Source: Rhodobiaceae bacterium UBA4490 (GTDB lineage: Bacteria; Pseudomonadota; Alphaproteobacteria; Parvibaculales; Parvibaculaceae). Taken from it: 64,000 bases of DNA. Position 1 is the first letter of the stretch. Each line of letters begins with the position of its first letter. Shown piece by piece: positions 45,320 through 54,678 of the stretch. The stretch spans positions 424,737-488,736 of the forward strand of contig DGNO01000005.1 of NCBI GenBank assembly GCA_002389665.1, in the 5' to 3' direction. A program made the translations under genes and the position numbers. The notes under the pieces are model-generated. The model saw nothing but the letters and a program-made list of their open reading frames with translations. It made no database searches and was not told where the DNA came from.

Positions 45320-46489
45320 TTGCTCTTGTCCTCGTTGGATAGTGCGAGCCAGTCAGATCTTCTCAAAGCTGTCCTCAACACGGCGGTGGATGGCATCATC
45401 GCCATCGACCGGCGCGGCCGGATCTGTCTTTTCAACAAAGCAAGCGAGCTGCTTTTCGGTTATGAGGCCGAGGAAGTTTTCGGCAAGAACGTTCATATTC
45501 TGATGCCGGAGCCTTACCGCTCGCAGCATGATTCCTACATCGCAAATTATCAGGCGACCGGTGAAGAAAAGATCATCGGGATTGGCCGGGAAGTGGAAGG
45601 GCGGCGCAAGGATGGCTCGACCTTTCCCATGTATCTTTCGGTGGGCGAGGTAACGGACAGGGCGGAGCTTGCCTATGTCGGCATCGTCCGGGATATTACG
45701 GCACAACGCGAGAATTTCCGCGCGCTCGAAGATGCCTGTGTGCGTGCGGAAATCGCCAATCAGGCCAAATCCGAATTTCTCTCCCGCATGTCCCATGAGC
45801 TGCGCACGCCGCTTAATGCAGTGCTGGGGTTCGCACAAATATTGTCGCTTTCAGAACCTGGTGTTTTGTCGCCTGAAAAAGAGAATGAATATTTCGAAGC
45901 GATTATCTCTTCCGGCAATCATTTGCTTGGGTTGATCGAAGACGTGCTGGATCTTTCCAAGATCGAGCACGGCCAGGTGGAAGTCTCGATTGCGCCGGTG
46001 GATCTTTTACGCACGCTGCGTCAGTCGATCACCATGGTGCAGCCCGTTCTCTCCCGCTACCGCATTTCCATTGTTGATGATGCGCTCTCCAATGCGCCGA
46101 TGCCGCTTGTCCATGCCGATGAAGTGCGTCTGCGCCAATGCATTATGAACCTCTTGAGCAACGGCGCGAAATACAACAAGCCCGGCGGCAAGATCATCAT
46201 CAAATGCGAGATAACGCCTGCCGGGCGGGCCCGGCTGATCATCGAGGATACCGGTATCGGCATTCCGCGCGAGCGGCTCAGCGAGCTTTTCAAACCCTTT
46301 ACTCGCGTCAGCAAGCGTGAGGAAGTGGAGGGCAGCGGCATCGGCCTTGCCATCACGCGCCAATTCGTCGAACAGATGGACGGCAAAGTTTCCGTGGTGA
46401 GCAAGGAAGGGGTGGGAAGCCGCTTTGCATTGGAGCTTCCCCTGGTTGCCGGCACGCAAACTTTCGCCGGCACCGGCCTGCGCCGATAA
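45320..46489 (+). CDS. soluble FixL-like PAS histidine kinase lacking the haem histidine
   Basis: TTG 45320, after GAGGAGGAGGTGAGG, gives 389 residues with no membrane segment. The PAS domain (about 12-130) is very FixL-like: 'ILMPEPYRSQHDSYI', 'KIIGIGREVEGRRKDGSTFP'. In Bradyrhizobium FixL the residue at Lys84 is the haem ligand His200 and Arg90 corresponds to Arg206, so haem binding should be lost. HisKA follows with 'FLSRMSHELRTPLNAVLGFA' (His159), N-box 'MNLLSNGAKYN', and G-boxes 'EDTGIGIPRERL' and 'GSGIGLAI'. No receiver or regulator is adjacent. It may bind another ligand or none. Confidence 0.87.
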   Translation: MLLSSLDSASQSDLLKAVLNTAVDGIIAIDRRGRICLFNKASELLFGYEAEEVFGKNVHILMPEPYRSQHDSYIANYQATGEEKIIGIGREVEGRRKDGSTFPMYLSVGEVTDRAELAYVGIVRDITAQRENFRALEDACVRAEIANQAKSEFLSRMSHELRTPLNAVLGFAQILSLSEPGVLSPEKENEYFEAIISSGNHLLGLIEDVLDLSKIEHGQVEVSIAPVDLLRTLRQSITMVQPVLSRYRISIVDDALSNAPMPLVHADEVRLRQCIMNLLSNGAKYNKPGGKIIIKCEITPAGRARLIIEDTGIGIPRERLSELFKPFTRVSKREEVEGSGIGLAITRQFVEQMDGKVSVVSKEGVGSRFALELPLVAGTQTFAGTGLRR

Positions 46490-46493
46490 AGAA

Positions 46494-46524
46494 AGCCGCC
46501 CCCTGCCGAAACAGGAAGGCGGCT
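46494..46524. terminator. terminator between two convergent kinase genes
   Basis: AGCCGCC (46494-46500) and GGCGGCT (46518-46524) pair, with CCTG/CAGG pairing inside, between convergent genes that end at 46489 and 46553. Confidence 0.65.
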
Positions 46525-46552
46525 ATTCTCCGCGCTAAGACTGCCGCTTGAC

Positions 46553-48433
46553 TTAGTGCAGAGCTTCTCTGGGAAGGGTGAAAGACACGGTCGTGCCGAT
46601 CCCTTCCTCGCTTTCGATCGTCAGCGTGCCCCCATGCATTTCCACCAGCGAGCGGGAAAGCGCAAGGCCGAGGCCCGTGCCGTTGTGTTTTTTCGAGAGC
46701 TGGTTTTCCACCTGCTCGAAAGGCCGGCCGAGCTTGCTGAGCGCGCTGGGCGGAATGCCGATGCCGGTATCCTCGACGCTGACCAGCAGATTGCCTGAGC
46801 CGTCGTCGCCTGCGCGCACCGTTACATCGCCGCCGGCGGAGGTGAACTTCACCGCGTTCGAGAGCAGATTAAGCAGCACCTGCTTGATGGCGCGTTTGTC
46901 CACCCAGACGGGCTCCTGCGCGGCCACATTGTTGTGCAGCTTCACATCGGCGATGTCGGCGCGGCCCGAAACGAGACGCAGGCTTTCCTCGACAAGGTCT
47001 TTCATGTCGACATTTTCCTGCTCGAGCGTCATGCGGCCCGCCTCGATTTTCGACATATCCAGAATATCGTTGATCACATCGAGAAGGTGTTGGCCGCTGG
47101 CTTTGATGTCGCTGGCATATTCTTCGTACTTTTTCGCGCCGAGCGGGCCGAAAAGCTGGGCCTCCATCATTTCCGAAAAACCGATCACCGCGTTGAGCGG
47201 CGTTCTGAGCTCGTGGCTCATATTGGCCAGGAACTCGGATTTGGAGCGGTTCGCCCCTTCCGCGCGGGTTTTCTCGACGGCGTATTTCTCGGCAAGCTCC
47301 ACGAGCTGGCGCGCCTGGTCCTGCAACTTGTGGCGTGACTGTTCCAGGTCCATCACCGTCTTGCGCAGTTCCGCTTGGTTGCGGGTCAGTTCCGCTTCCT
47401 GGTTCTTGATGGCCGTGATGTCCGTACCGACACTCACTTGCCCGCCATCTTTCGTCTGATGCTGGCTGATTTGCAGCCAGCGCCCGTTATCGAGCCGGAT
47501 TTCGCGGATGCCGTTCTCGTCCGAATTGACGATCCAGGAATTGGGCATGCCGGTTGCGTCCAGCACTTCGTCGAGCTTGATGCCCGGCGCAACGGCCGTC
47601 TCATCCAATTTCAAAAGCTCGCGGAACTTGCTGTTGCAGATGACGAGCCGGTCTTCCGCATCCACCAGCACGAAAGCCTCGCCCGTGCTTTCGATGGCAT
47701 CGCGCAGGCGCTCCGTTGCCTGGCGTTCGCGCGCTTCGGCAAGTTTCTGTTCGGTAATATCGATGGTAAGGCCCACCAGCCGGTCGCCCATGGAGCGTCC
47801 GTCGCTCCACACCTGGCCCTTGGCGTTGAGCCAGATCCAGCTCCCATCCACATGCTGCAGGCGGAAGGTGACATCATATGAGCGGGCGGCGCGTTTGGGC
47901 GCAGCCAGCATGTCGTCAAGCGCCGGCATGTCGTCGGGATGGATCATCTCGCGGATTTCGGCAACCGAAAGGCGGCGGGAGGGCGGGCGGCGGCCCAGCA
48001 TGTCGAACATGGCCGAGGACCAGAAGACCCGGTTTTCCTGCAGGTTCCAATCCCAGATGCCGCAGCGCGCGCCGGCAAAGGCCATATCGAAGCGGCGCTG
48101 GTTTTCAAGCACCTGGGCTTCGGCGGCAACTTTCCGCTCGATCAGGCGCAGCATGGCAAAGCCGAGCACGAGACAGGCAATACTGGCGCCAAGAGCGGCG
48201 ACCATGGGCCGCGTCAGCCCTTCCTGCCAAACCAGTGCGCCGTTCAGCGCCAGAAGCGAGAGGCCGGCAAAAGCCAGCGTGACCTTATAGGTCCAGCGGA
48301 ACAGCTTGCGGCTGCTCTTTCCGGCTTCGGCTTGCGATATCAGCGTCATGTCGGCCGATCCCAGTCTTGCGCCCAATGCCGCGCCCATATTGGTGCGGCC
48401 AACATTAGACCCCCAATCCACCATGCCAACCAT
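46553..48433 (-). CDS. membrane-anchored multi-PAS sensor histidine kinase
   Basis: The product has 626 residues from ATG 48433; ATG 48424 is possible as GGGGGG lies just upstream. Two hydrophobic segments occupy about residues 48-95. Two PAS domains follow (about 105-230 and 240-345; 'FDMAFAGARCGIWDWNLQE', 'RLVGLTIDITEQKLAEARE'), a coiled coil at about 345-400, HisKA ('FLANMSHELRTPLNAVIGFS') and HATPase with 'LNLLSNAVKFTS' and 'GTGLGLALSRSL'. No regulator is adjacent. A CtrA-like box lies 29-44 bases upstream. Confidence 0.88.
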   Translation of the reverse strand: MVGMVDWGSNVGRTNMGAALGARLGSADMTLISQAEAGKSSRKLFRWTYKVTLAFAGLSLLALNGALVWQEGLTRPMVAALGASIACLVLGFAMLRLIERKVAAEAQVLENQRRFDMAFAGARCGIWDWNLQENRVFWSSAMFDMLGRRPPSRRLSVAEIREMIHPDDMPALDDMLAAPKRAARSYDVTFRLQHVDGSWIWLNAKGQVWSDGRSMGDRLVGLTIDITEQKLAEARERQATERLRDAIESTGEAFVLVDAEDRLVICNSKFRELLKLDETAVAPGIKLDEVLDATGMPNSWIVNSDENGIREIRLDNGRWLQISQHQTKDGGQVSVGTDITAIKNQEAELTRNQAELRKTVMDLEQSRHKLQDQARQLVELAEKYAVEKTRAEGANRSKSEFLANMSHELRTPLNAVIGFSEMMEAQLFGPLGAKKYEEYASDIKASGQHLLDVINDILDMSKIEAGRMTLEQENVDMKDLVEESLRLVSGRADIADVKLHNNVAAQEPVWVDKRAIKQVLLNLLSNAVKFTSAGGDVTVRAGDDGSGNLLVSVEDTGIGIPPSALSKLGRPFEQVENQLSKKHNGTGLGLALSRSLVEMHGGTLTIESEEGIGTTVSFTLPREALH

Positions 48434-48461
48434 CCCCCCATCCTAGGTTTAGCAGGACTTG

Positions 48462-48477
48462 CTAACGTTTCGTTAAC
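48462..48477. promoter_or_regulatory. candidate CtrA-type box upstream of the 48433 kinase
   Basis: CTAAC-GTTTCG-TTAAC matches TTAAC-N6-TTAAC at 9 of 10 fixed positions. It lies 29-44 bases before the kinase start on the minus strand. Confidence 0.45.
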
Positions 48478-48501
48478 CGAATCACTTTTGGGATGATTCG
48501 G
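48477..48501. promoter_or_regulatory. palindrome beside the CtrA-like box
   Basis: CCGAATCA (48477-48484) and TGATTCGG (48494-48501) are perfect inverted repeats around a 9-base spacer, abutting the CtrA-like box. This could be an operator or a hairpin in the 236-base gap between the kinase and pepN genes. Confidence 0.4.
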
Positions 48502-48669
48502 CCTGGGAGTCGCCGTGTCCAGTAGGGGCGGGGGATTTGCCTGAATTTACAGGCCGAAAGCGTCAAACCGATGCATTTTTGACTCACTCTCGTGCCGGAA
48601 GGGGACATTTCCGGCAAGAAGTGGGAATTAAAACCGCCGTTCCGGTTCTTCAAGCCGGACTCTTGCGTC

Positions 48670-51315
48670 TTACCCCAGCGTCTTCGTCGCAATCTCGTAA
48701 ACGTCGCGGGAAAGCTCGGCTTGAGAGACGATGCCTTCGAGCGTCTCGCGCATATGCGCCTGGCGGACGGGTTCGAACTGCCGCCAGGACTTAAAGGCGC
48801 CGAGCAGTCTTGCGGCCACTTGCGGGTTGATCTTGTCGAGCGCCAGAACCTGCTCCGCCACAAAGCGGTAGCCTTCGCCGTCCGCCTCATGGAAGCGCAG
48901 CTGGTTCGCCGTGGCGAAGGAGCCGATCAGCGCGCGCACTTTGTTCGGGTTGCGCAGTGAGAAGGCCGGATGCGCCATAAGCTCGCGCACGCGCGAAAGC
49001 GTGCCGGGCAGCGGCGAGGTGGCTTGCAACGCAAACCATTTATCCATCACCAGATGATCGTCCTTCCAGCGGTCATGGAAGGCACGCAGCGCCTCTTCGC
49101 GCTCCGGGCAGTCCGTGTGAGCAAGGACACCGAGCGCGGCCATGCAGTCGGTCATGTTGTCCGACGCATCGAACTGGCCTTTGGCTAGCGCGATCGCATC
49201 AGCTCTTCCCGTTGCGGTCAAATAGGAAAGGCAAGTATTGCGCAGTGAGCGTTTGCCGGCGGCCTCCGCATCCGGGGAATATGTGCCGGGCGTTTCGTTC
49301 TCGCGGTAGGCGCGCTCGAAATCGCTATAGAGCTGCTCGGCCAGCGAGGCACGGAAGGCTTCGCGCGCTTCGTGAATGATTTCCACATTCACGTCCTGGC
49401 CGATGGCCTGCGCCAATGTCTGTTCGGCGGGCAGCACGATCATCTGCGCAACGAATTCCGGCTCAAGGGCCGGATCGTTCAAAATCTTCTGTACGATCTC
49501 GGCAAAGCCGGAGCCGGCGCGCGGCGTGCGTCCATCGCCAAGCGCGGCGATATTGCCGGTCAGAATGGCGGAGGCATATTTCTGCGCCGCTTCCCAGCGG
49601 TTGAAGGGATCGCTGTCATGGGCCATCAAAAAGGCCCATTCGCGCTCGCCCAGATTGCTGGAAAGTTTCACCGGCGCCGTAAACCCGCGCAGCAGCGAGG
49701 GAATGGGTTTCACGGGCACGTTCTTGAAACGGAAGGTCTCCTCCCGCTTCGTCAGGCTGATGACATGGGAGGCGCCGGCTTCCGCGCCGCCGATGGGCGA
49801 CAGCGGCAGGTCAGTGCCGTCCTCACCCAGAAGCCCGATCTCGATGGGAATATGCAGCGGCTCTTTGTGCGGCTGGCCGGGAGTGGGCGGGGAGACCTGC
49901 GACAGCTGCAGCACATATTCCTGCTGCGCGCTATCCCATTTACCAGATGCCATGACTTCCGGCGTGCCCGCCTGGTGATACCAGCGTTTGAACTGGGAAA
50001 GATCGATGCTGCTGCCATCGGCCAGCGCTTCGAGAAAATCTTCCACCGTCGCCGCGCGCCCGTCATGACGGGTGAAATAGAGATCCATGCCTTTGCGGAA
50101 TTTTTCCGCTCCGAGCAGCGTATGGATCATCCGCACAAGCTCGGCGCCTTTTTCATAGACGGTCGCGGTATAGAAGTTATTGATCTCGATATAGGCATCG
50201 GGCCGCACCGGATGGGCAAGCGGTCCGCCATCTTCCGGAAACTGATGCGTGCGCAGCATGCGCACATCGCCGATACGCTTGACCGCGCGCGAGCGCATGT
50301 CAGCGGTAAATTCCTGATCGCGGAAAACCGTCAGCCCTTCCTTCAGGCACAGCTGAAACCAGTCACGGCAGGTAATGCGGTTGCCGGTCCAATTGTGGAA
50401 ATATTCATGGGCGACGATCGCCTCGATATTGGCGAAATCCACATCCGTCGCCGTGTCGGGCCGGGCGAGAATATATTTGTCGTTAAAGATATTCAGGCCC
50501 TTGTTTTCCATCGCCCCCATATTGAAAGCGCTGACGGCGACGATCATGAAAATGTCGAGATCGTATTCGCGCCCGAAGACTTTCTCATCCCAGGCCATGG
50601 CGCGCTTCAGCGCATCCATCGCATAAGCGCAGCGGTCTTCGTTGCCGGGCTCCACATAGATGCGCAAATCCACCTCGCGCCCTGAGGCGGTGGTGAAAGC
50701 ATCGCGCACGCAGGCGAGATCGCCCGCCACCAGCGCGAAGAGGTAAGAGGGTTTGGGGTAGGGGTCGTGCCATTCGGCAAAATGCCGCTCGTCTTCCAGC
50801 TCCCCGCTGTCGGTGCAATTGCCATTGGCCAGCAACACGGGGGCCAGCGATTTTTCGGCGGTGATGCGCGTGCGGTACACTGCCATCACGTCGGGCCGGT
50901 CGAGCATATAGGTAATGCGGCGGAACCCTTCCGCCTCGCACTGGGTGCAAAAGATGCCGCCGGCAAGATAAAGCCCCGTCAGCGCCGTGTTGGCCGCCGG
51001 GTTGCAGCGGGACACCGTGGTTAGCGTGAAGGCGCCAGACGGCACATCCATAATGGTCAGCCCGCCCTCATCTGCCTGATAGCGGTTGGGGCCCAGCTTT
51101 TCGCCATTCAGATGAACTTCCAGAAGCTCCAGCCCTTCACCGTCAAGCCGCAGATTGTCCCTGGCCGGGCGGTTCACATTGGGGCGCACGGCAAGCGTCG
51201 AGCGCACCTGCGTTGCCTCGGGCGCAAGGTCCACGTCGAGATGCACCTCATCGATCCAGAAATCGGGCTCGCTATAATCTTTCAGCGCGATGGGGCGGGG
51301 GTCTTCGGTTCTCAT
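48670..51315 (-). CDS. pepN: aminopeptidase N
   Basis: The product has 881 residues, normal for the M1 proteobacterial group. The exopeptidase motif is 'GAMENKGLN' and the zinc site is 'HEYFHNWTGNRI' with the distal Glu in 'LKEGLTVFRDQEF'. The N-terminal beta domain and C-terminal superhelix are both present. It removes N-terminal residues from peptides in the cytoplasm. It is a single minus-strand gene, 202 bases away from the RND gene upstream on the same strand. Confidence 0.95.
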   Translation of the reverse strand: MRTEDPRPIALKDYSEPDFWIDEVHLDVDLAPEATQVRSTLAVRPNVNRPARDNLRLDGEGLELLEVHLNGEKLGPNRYQADEGGLTIMDVPSGAFTLTTVSRCNPAANTALTGLYLAGGIFCTQCEAEGFRRITYMLDRPDVMAVYRTRITAEKSLAPVLLANGNCTDSGELEDERHFAEWHDPYPKPSYLFALVAGDLACVRDAFTTASGREVDLRIYVEPGNEDRCAYAMDALKRAMAWDEKVFGREYDLDIFMIVAVSAFNMGAMENKGLNIFNDKYILARPDTATDVDFANIEAIVAHEYFHNWTGNRITCRDWFQLCLKEGLTVFRDQEFTADMRSRAVKRIGDVRMLRTHQFPEDGGPLAHPVRPDAYIEINNFYTATVYEKGAELVRMIHTLLGAEKFRKGMDLYFTRHDGRAATVEDFLEALADGSSIDLSQFKRWYHQAGTPEVMASGKWDSAQQEYVLQLSQVSPPTPGQPHKEPLHIPIEIGLLGEDGTDLPLSPIGGAEAGASHVISLTKREETFRFKNVPVKPIPSLLRGFTAPVKLSSNLGEREWAFLMAHDSDPFNRWEAAQKYASAILTGNIAALGDGRTPRAGSGFAEIVQKILNDPALEPEFVAQMIVLPAEQTLAQAIGQDVNVEIIHEAREAFRASLAEQLYSDFERAYRENETPGTYSPDAEAAGKRSLRNTCLSYLTATGRADAIALAKGQFDASDNMTDCMAALGVLAHTDCPEREEALRAFHDRWKDDHLVMDKWFALQATSPLPGTLSRVRELMAHPAFSLRNPNKVRALIGSFATANQLRFHEADGEGYRFVAEQVLALDKINPQVAARLLGAFKSWRQFEPVRQAHMRETLEGIVSQAELSRDVYEIATKTLG

Positions 51316-51517
51316 GCGGTACTCGGTGCTTTCGGCGCGGCTTGGAGGCGCCGGAATGGGGGCCGGGAAGGGGCCAAACGGCCAAGGCCGATGCTTCTAG
51401 CACCGGCCTCTGGCGAAATTTAGGCAATGTCCAGAATATGTCTAGCCTTGCGGGAGAAACTTCACCAGGAAGTGTCGGCCCCGCTTGCCGCGCCCATGAG
51501 GCCGCAATCTATAAGGG

Positions 51518-54500
51518 TCAATCCGCCGGGCCCTGCGAGCCGCGCCAAATGCCTGCTTTTCCGCCAAGTGCGGCGGCTTTCCGGCCCAATGATTTGAAGA
51601 AGCCGGGCGTGTCGGCCATCAGCGTGTAAGCGACGGGTACAACCACCAATGTAAGAAAGGTGGAGGAAATGAGCCCGCCAATGACGAGAATGCCCATGGC
51701 ATTCCGGAATTCGGCCCCCTGACTTGTGGAAAGGGCGACGGGAATCATCCCGCAAATCGTCGAAAAGGCGGTCATGAGCACAGGCCTCAGACGCACGGGG
51801 CCCGCATACAGCATTGCCTCGCGGGCCGGGCGGCCTTCCTCGCGCAGCGTATTGGCATAATCGACGAGCAGGATGCCGTTTTTCATCACAAGGCCCATCA
51901 GCGCCAGCATCCCGATCTGCGCGAACATGGTCAGCGTCTCGCCGGAAATCGCCAGCGCAAAGAATGCGCCGACAAAGGAGAGCGGAGCGGTGAGCATGAT
52001 GATCGCCGGCTGGGCGAAGCTGTTGAACTGGCTTGCGAGGATCATATAGAGCGCGGTGAGCGCCAGAAGGAAGGCAAAGCTGATCGCCTGCTGGTTTTCC
52101 TTCATGCGCTTGGCTTTACCTTCCGCCGACCAGACATAGCCCGGTCCAAGCTCGGCCTCGCGTAAAATCTGCTCAAGGCGTGCGGTGGCTTCGCCGAGCG
52201 CCACGCCTTCTGGCGTGTTGGCGAGAAGCGCAATGCGGCGGGAGCGGTTCTGCCGGTCGATCTGCGCCGGGCCGCTATCGATGCGGAACTTCGCCATATT
52301 GGCGACATCGACAAGTTTCCCGTCCGAGCCGCGTACCTGAATAAGCTCCAGCCGGTCGAGATCGTTGCGCTGGTCCTCTTCGAGCCGAACCCGCACATCA
52401 TAGCGCGAGCCGAACTCTTCATAAGTCACGACATCGGTGCCGCCGACAAGCGAGCGCACCGTCTCGGCAAGATTGCGCACCGATACGCCAAGGTCCGCCG
52501 CCCGGCGACGGTCAACGGAAACTTGCACTTCCGGTTTGCCGGTCTCGAAAGAGGTCTTGATATCGGTAAAGAGGCCTGTCTCCTCCATCCGCGCAGTAAT
52601 CGCGTCGGTCTTTGCCTCAAGCACGGCAAGGTCCGGTCCGCGCAAAGAATAAGTGAGCTCGAAGGAAGAAAAGCCGCCGCCCGAAATCCAGGGCACATCC
52701 GAAACGCTCACATGTTTGGCTTCCGGCGCTGCCTGCAGCATGGCCGCGCGGGCCGCGCCCATAACGGCAATAGCGCCTTCATCGCGGTCGGCTTTCGGTG
52801 TGAGGCCGATATAGAACTCGGCTTCATTGACCCGCTGCTGCGTACCCGAACCGATCGTATAGAAGACGGTTGTGACATGCTCGGTGCCCGAGAGTGCCTG
52901 GGCAACGCGGCTTGCTACCTGCCGGGTTTGCTCGATGCCGGCGCCGAAGGGCAGTTCCACCTTTGCCAGAAACTCGCTTCTGTCGGCTTTCGTATCGAAA
53001 GCGGTGGGAATGGTGCTTGCCGCCATCTGCCCCAGAACGACGGAGACGAAAGCAAGCAGCATTACGAGCCAGCGAAAGCGCAGCGCCAGATGCAGAAGGC
53101 TTTCATAAGCCCGTTCCAGCGAGCGGTAGGCATCTTCGAAAAACCGGGCAAGCCGCCCCATCTCGTCACGCTCCACCGTCCCTTTATTCAGAAAGCGGGC
53201 GCAGAGTGTCGGTGTCAGCGTCAGCGAGACAAGGAGCGAGACCATGACCGAGAAGGTGATGGCCAGCCCGTATTGAAAGAAGAACCGGCCCACGACGCCG
53301 CTCATGAAAGCGATGGGCACGAAGACCGCGCAGATCGACAATGTGCCTGCCAGCACCGCAGCGCCCACTTCCCGTACGCCCAGCGAGGCGGCTTCCATAG
53401 GGCCGTAGCCTTCGTCGAGTTTGCGGTAAATTGCCTCCAGCACGACGATCGCATCATCCACCAGAAGGCCGACAGCGACCGAAAGCGCCATCAGTGTCAT
53501 GAGGTTGATCGTGAAATCCATGACGTAGAAGGCAAAGAAGGTGGAGATGAGCGCCGTCGGCATAGCAATGGCGACGATAATCGTGGCGCGCAGATTGAGC
53601 AGGAAGGCCAGCGTCACCAGCACCACGAGAATGATGCCGAGAATAATGTCGTCGAAAACGTCATTGGCCGCGCTTTCGATGAAGAGCGAGGTATCGCGCG
53701 CCGCGATGATGCGCATGCCGGGCGGGGCAAGCTCTTCCAGATGGGTCAGCTCGTCGCGGATCGCGCGGGCGACCTCCACGGCATTGCGGCCCGACTGGCG
53801 GCGGATTTCGAGCGAGACGCCCGGCTTGCCGTCAAGCTCCGCATAGGAGCGGAAATCCTCCATCCCGTCTTCCACCCGCGCCACGTCGCGGATGCGGGTG
53901 GGCGCGCCGTCCTGGCGGAAGGCGATGACGATATCGCCGAACTCCTTCACGCTGTCGACTTCGCCTTTGGTCTTGACGGAAAACTCGGTCTGAAGGCCTG
54001 CCGTTTCCAGCCGCCCGCCGGGAATTTCCGCATGCTCGCGCCGAAGCGCGGTGATGAGGTCGTCCGCCGTCACGCCGAAAGCGCGCAGCTTCACTGCATC
54101 GAGCCAGATGCGCACTTCCCGGTCGCGCCCGCCGACGAGTTTGATGGAGCCGACGCCAGGCACGCGCTGCAGCTGTTCCTTCACCGTCTTGTCGGCAAAC
54201 TGGGTGAGCTGGCGGATCGGCATGTCGCCCGCAATCATCACGGACATGATGGGCTGCGCATCGGGGTCGATTTTCTGGACGATGGATTGGCGGGTGTCGA
54301 CCGGCATGTCGGGGCGGGCAAGCGCCACCTTGTCGCGCACGTCCTGCGCTTTCACGTCCACATCCTCATCGAGCCCGAATTCGATCACCACCTGGCTTTG
54401 GCCTTCCGAGCTCGTGGAGGAAAGGTTCTCGATACCGGAAATCGTATTGACCTGTTCTTCGACCGGGTCGCTCACTTCGGACTCGATCGTGTCGGGGCCG

Positions 54501-54661
54501 GCCCCTTCAAGCTCTGTATTGATCGAGACAACGGGAAACTCGACACGCGGAAAAAGATCGACGCCGAGCCGGCCGAGAGAAATCCAACCGAGTGTCACGA
54601 GCGCGGCAATGATCATGACCGCGAAGACCGGGCGGCGGATGGAAAGATCGGAAATCCACAT
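51518..54661 (-). CDS. RND multidrug efflux permease (HAE-1 family)
   Basis: The product has 1047 residues. 'LFPRVEFPVVSINTELEGAG' and 'VDDAIVVLEAIYR' (the RND motif with Asp pair in the fourth helix), 'GQMAASTIPTAFD' and 12 expected helices identify an AcrB-type proton-driven exporter in the inner membrane. It is the second gene after the periplasmic adaptor (17-base gap) and probably works with an outer membrane TolC-like channel coded elsewhere. A MarR regulator is divergently transcribed. Confidence 0.94.
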   Translation of the reverse strand: MWISDLSIRRPVFAVMIIAALVTLGWISLGRLGVDLFPRVEFPVVSINTELEGAGPDTIESEVSDPVEEQVNTISGIENLSSTSSEGQSQVVIEFGLDEDVDVKAQDVRDKVALARPDMPVDTRQSIVQKIDPDAQPIMSVMIAGDMPIRQLTQFADKTVKEQLQRVPGVGSIKLVGGRDREVRIWLDAVKLRAFGVTADDLITALRREHAEIPGGRLETAGLQTEFSVKTKGEVDSVKEFGDIVIAFRQDGAPTRIRDVARVEDGMEDFRSYAELDGKPGVSLEIRRQSGRNAVEVARAIRDELTHLEELAPPGMRIIAARDTSLFIESAANDVFDDIILGIILVVLVTLAFLLNLRATIIVAIAMPTALISTFFAFYVMDFTINLMTLMALSVAVGLLVDDAIVVLEAIYRKLDEGYGPMEAASLGVREVGAAVLAGTLSICAVFVPIAFMSGVVGRFFFQYGLAITFSVMVSLLVSLTLTPTLCARFLNKGTVERDEMGRLARFFEDAYRSLERAYESLLHLALRFRWLVMLLAFVSVVLGQMAASTIPTAFDTKADRSEFLAKVELPFGAGIEQTRQVASRVAQALSGTEHVTTVFYTIGSGTQQRVNEAEFYIGLTPKADRDEGAIAVMGAARAAMLQAAPEAKHVSVSDVPWISGGGFSSFELTYSLRGPDLAVLEAKTDAITARMEETGLFTDIKTSFETGKPEVQVSVDRRRAADLGVSVRNLAETVRSLVGGTDVVTYEEFGSRYDVRVRLEEDQRNDLDRLELIQVRGSDGKLVDVANMAKFRIDSGPAQIDRQNRSRRIALLANTPEGVALGEATARLEQILREAELGPGYVWSAEGKAKRMKENQQAISFAFLLALTALYMILASQFNSFAQPAIIMLTAPLSFVGAFFALAISGETLTMFAQIGMLALMGLVMKNGILLVDYANTLREEGRPAREAMLYAGPVRLRPVLMTAFSTICGMIPVALSTSQGAEFRNAMGILVIGGLISSTFLTLVVVPVAYTLMADTPGFFKSLGRKAAALGGKAGIWRGSQGPAD

Positions 54662-54678
54662 GGCTTGTTCCTATCCGC

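Noticed and set aside
49372..50685. 437-residue plus-strand frame opposite pepN
   Set aside because: It is a shadow frame in a high-GC gene; pepN carries the zinc motif on the minus strand.
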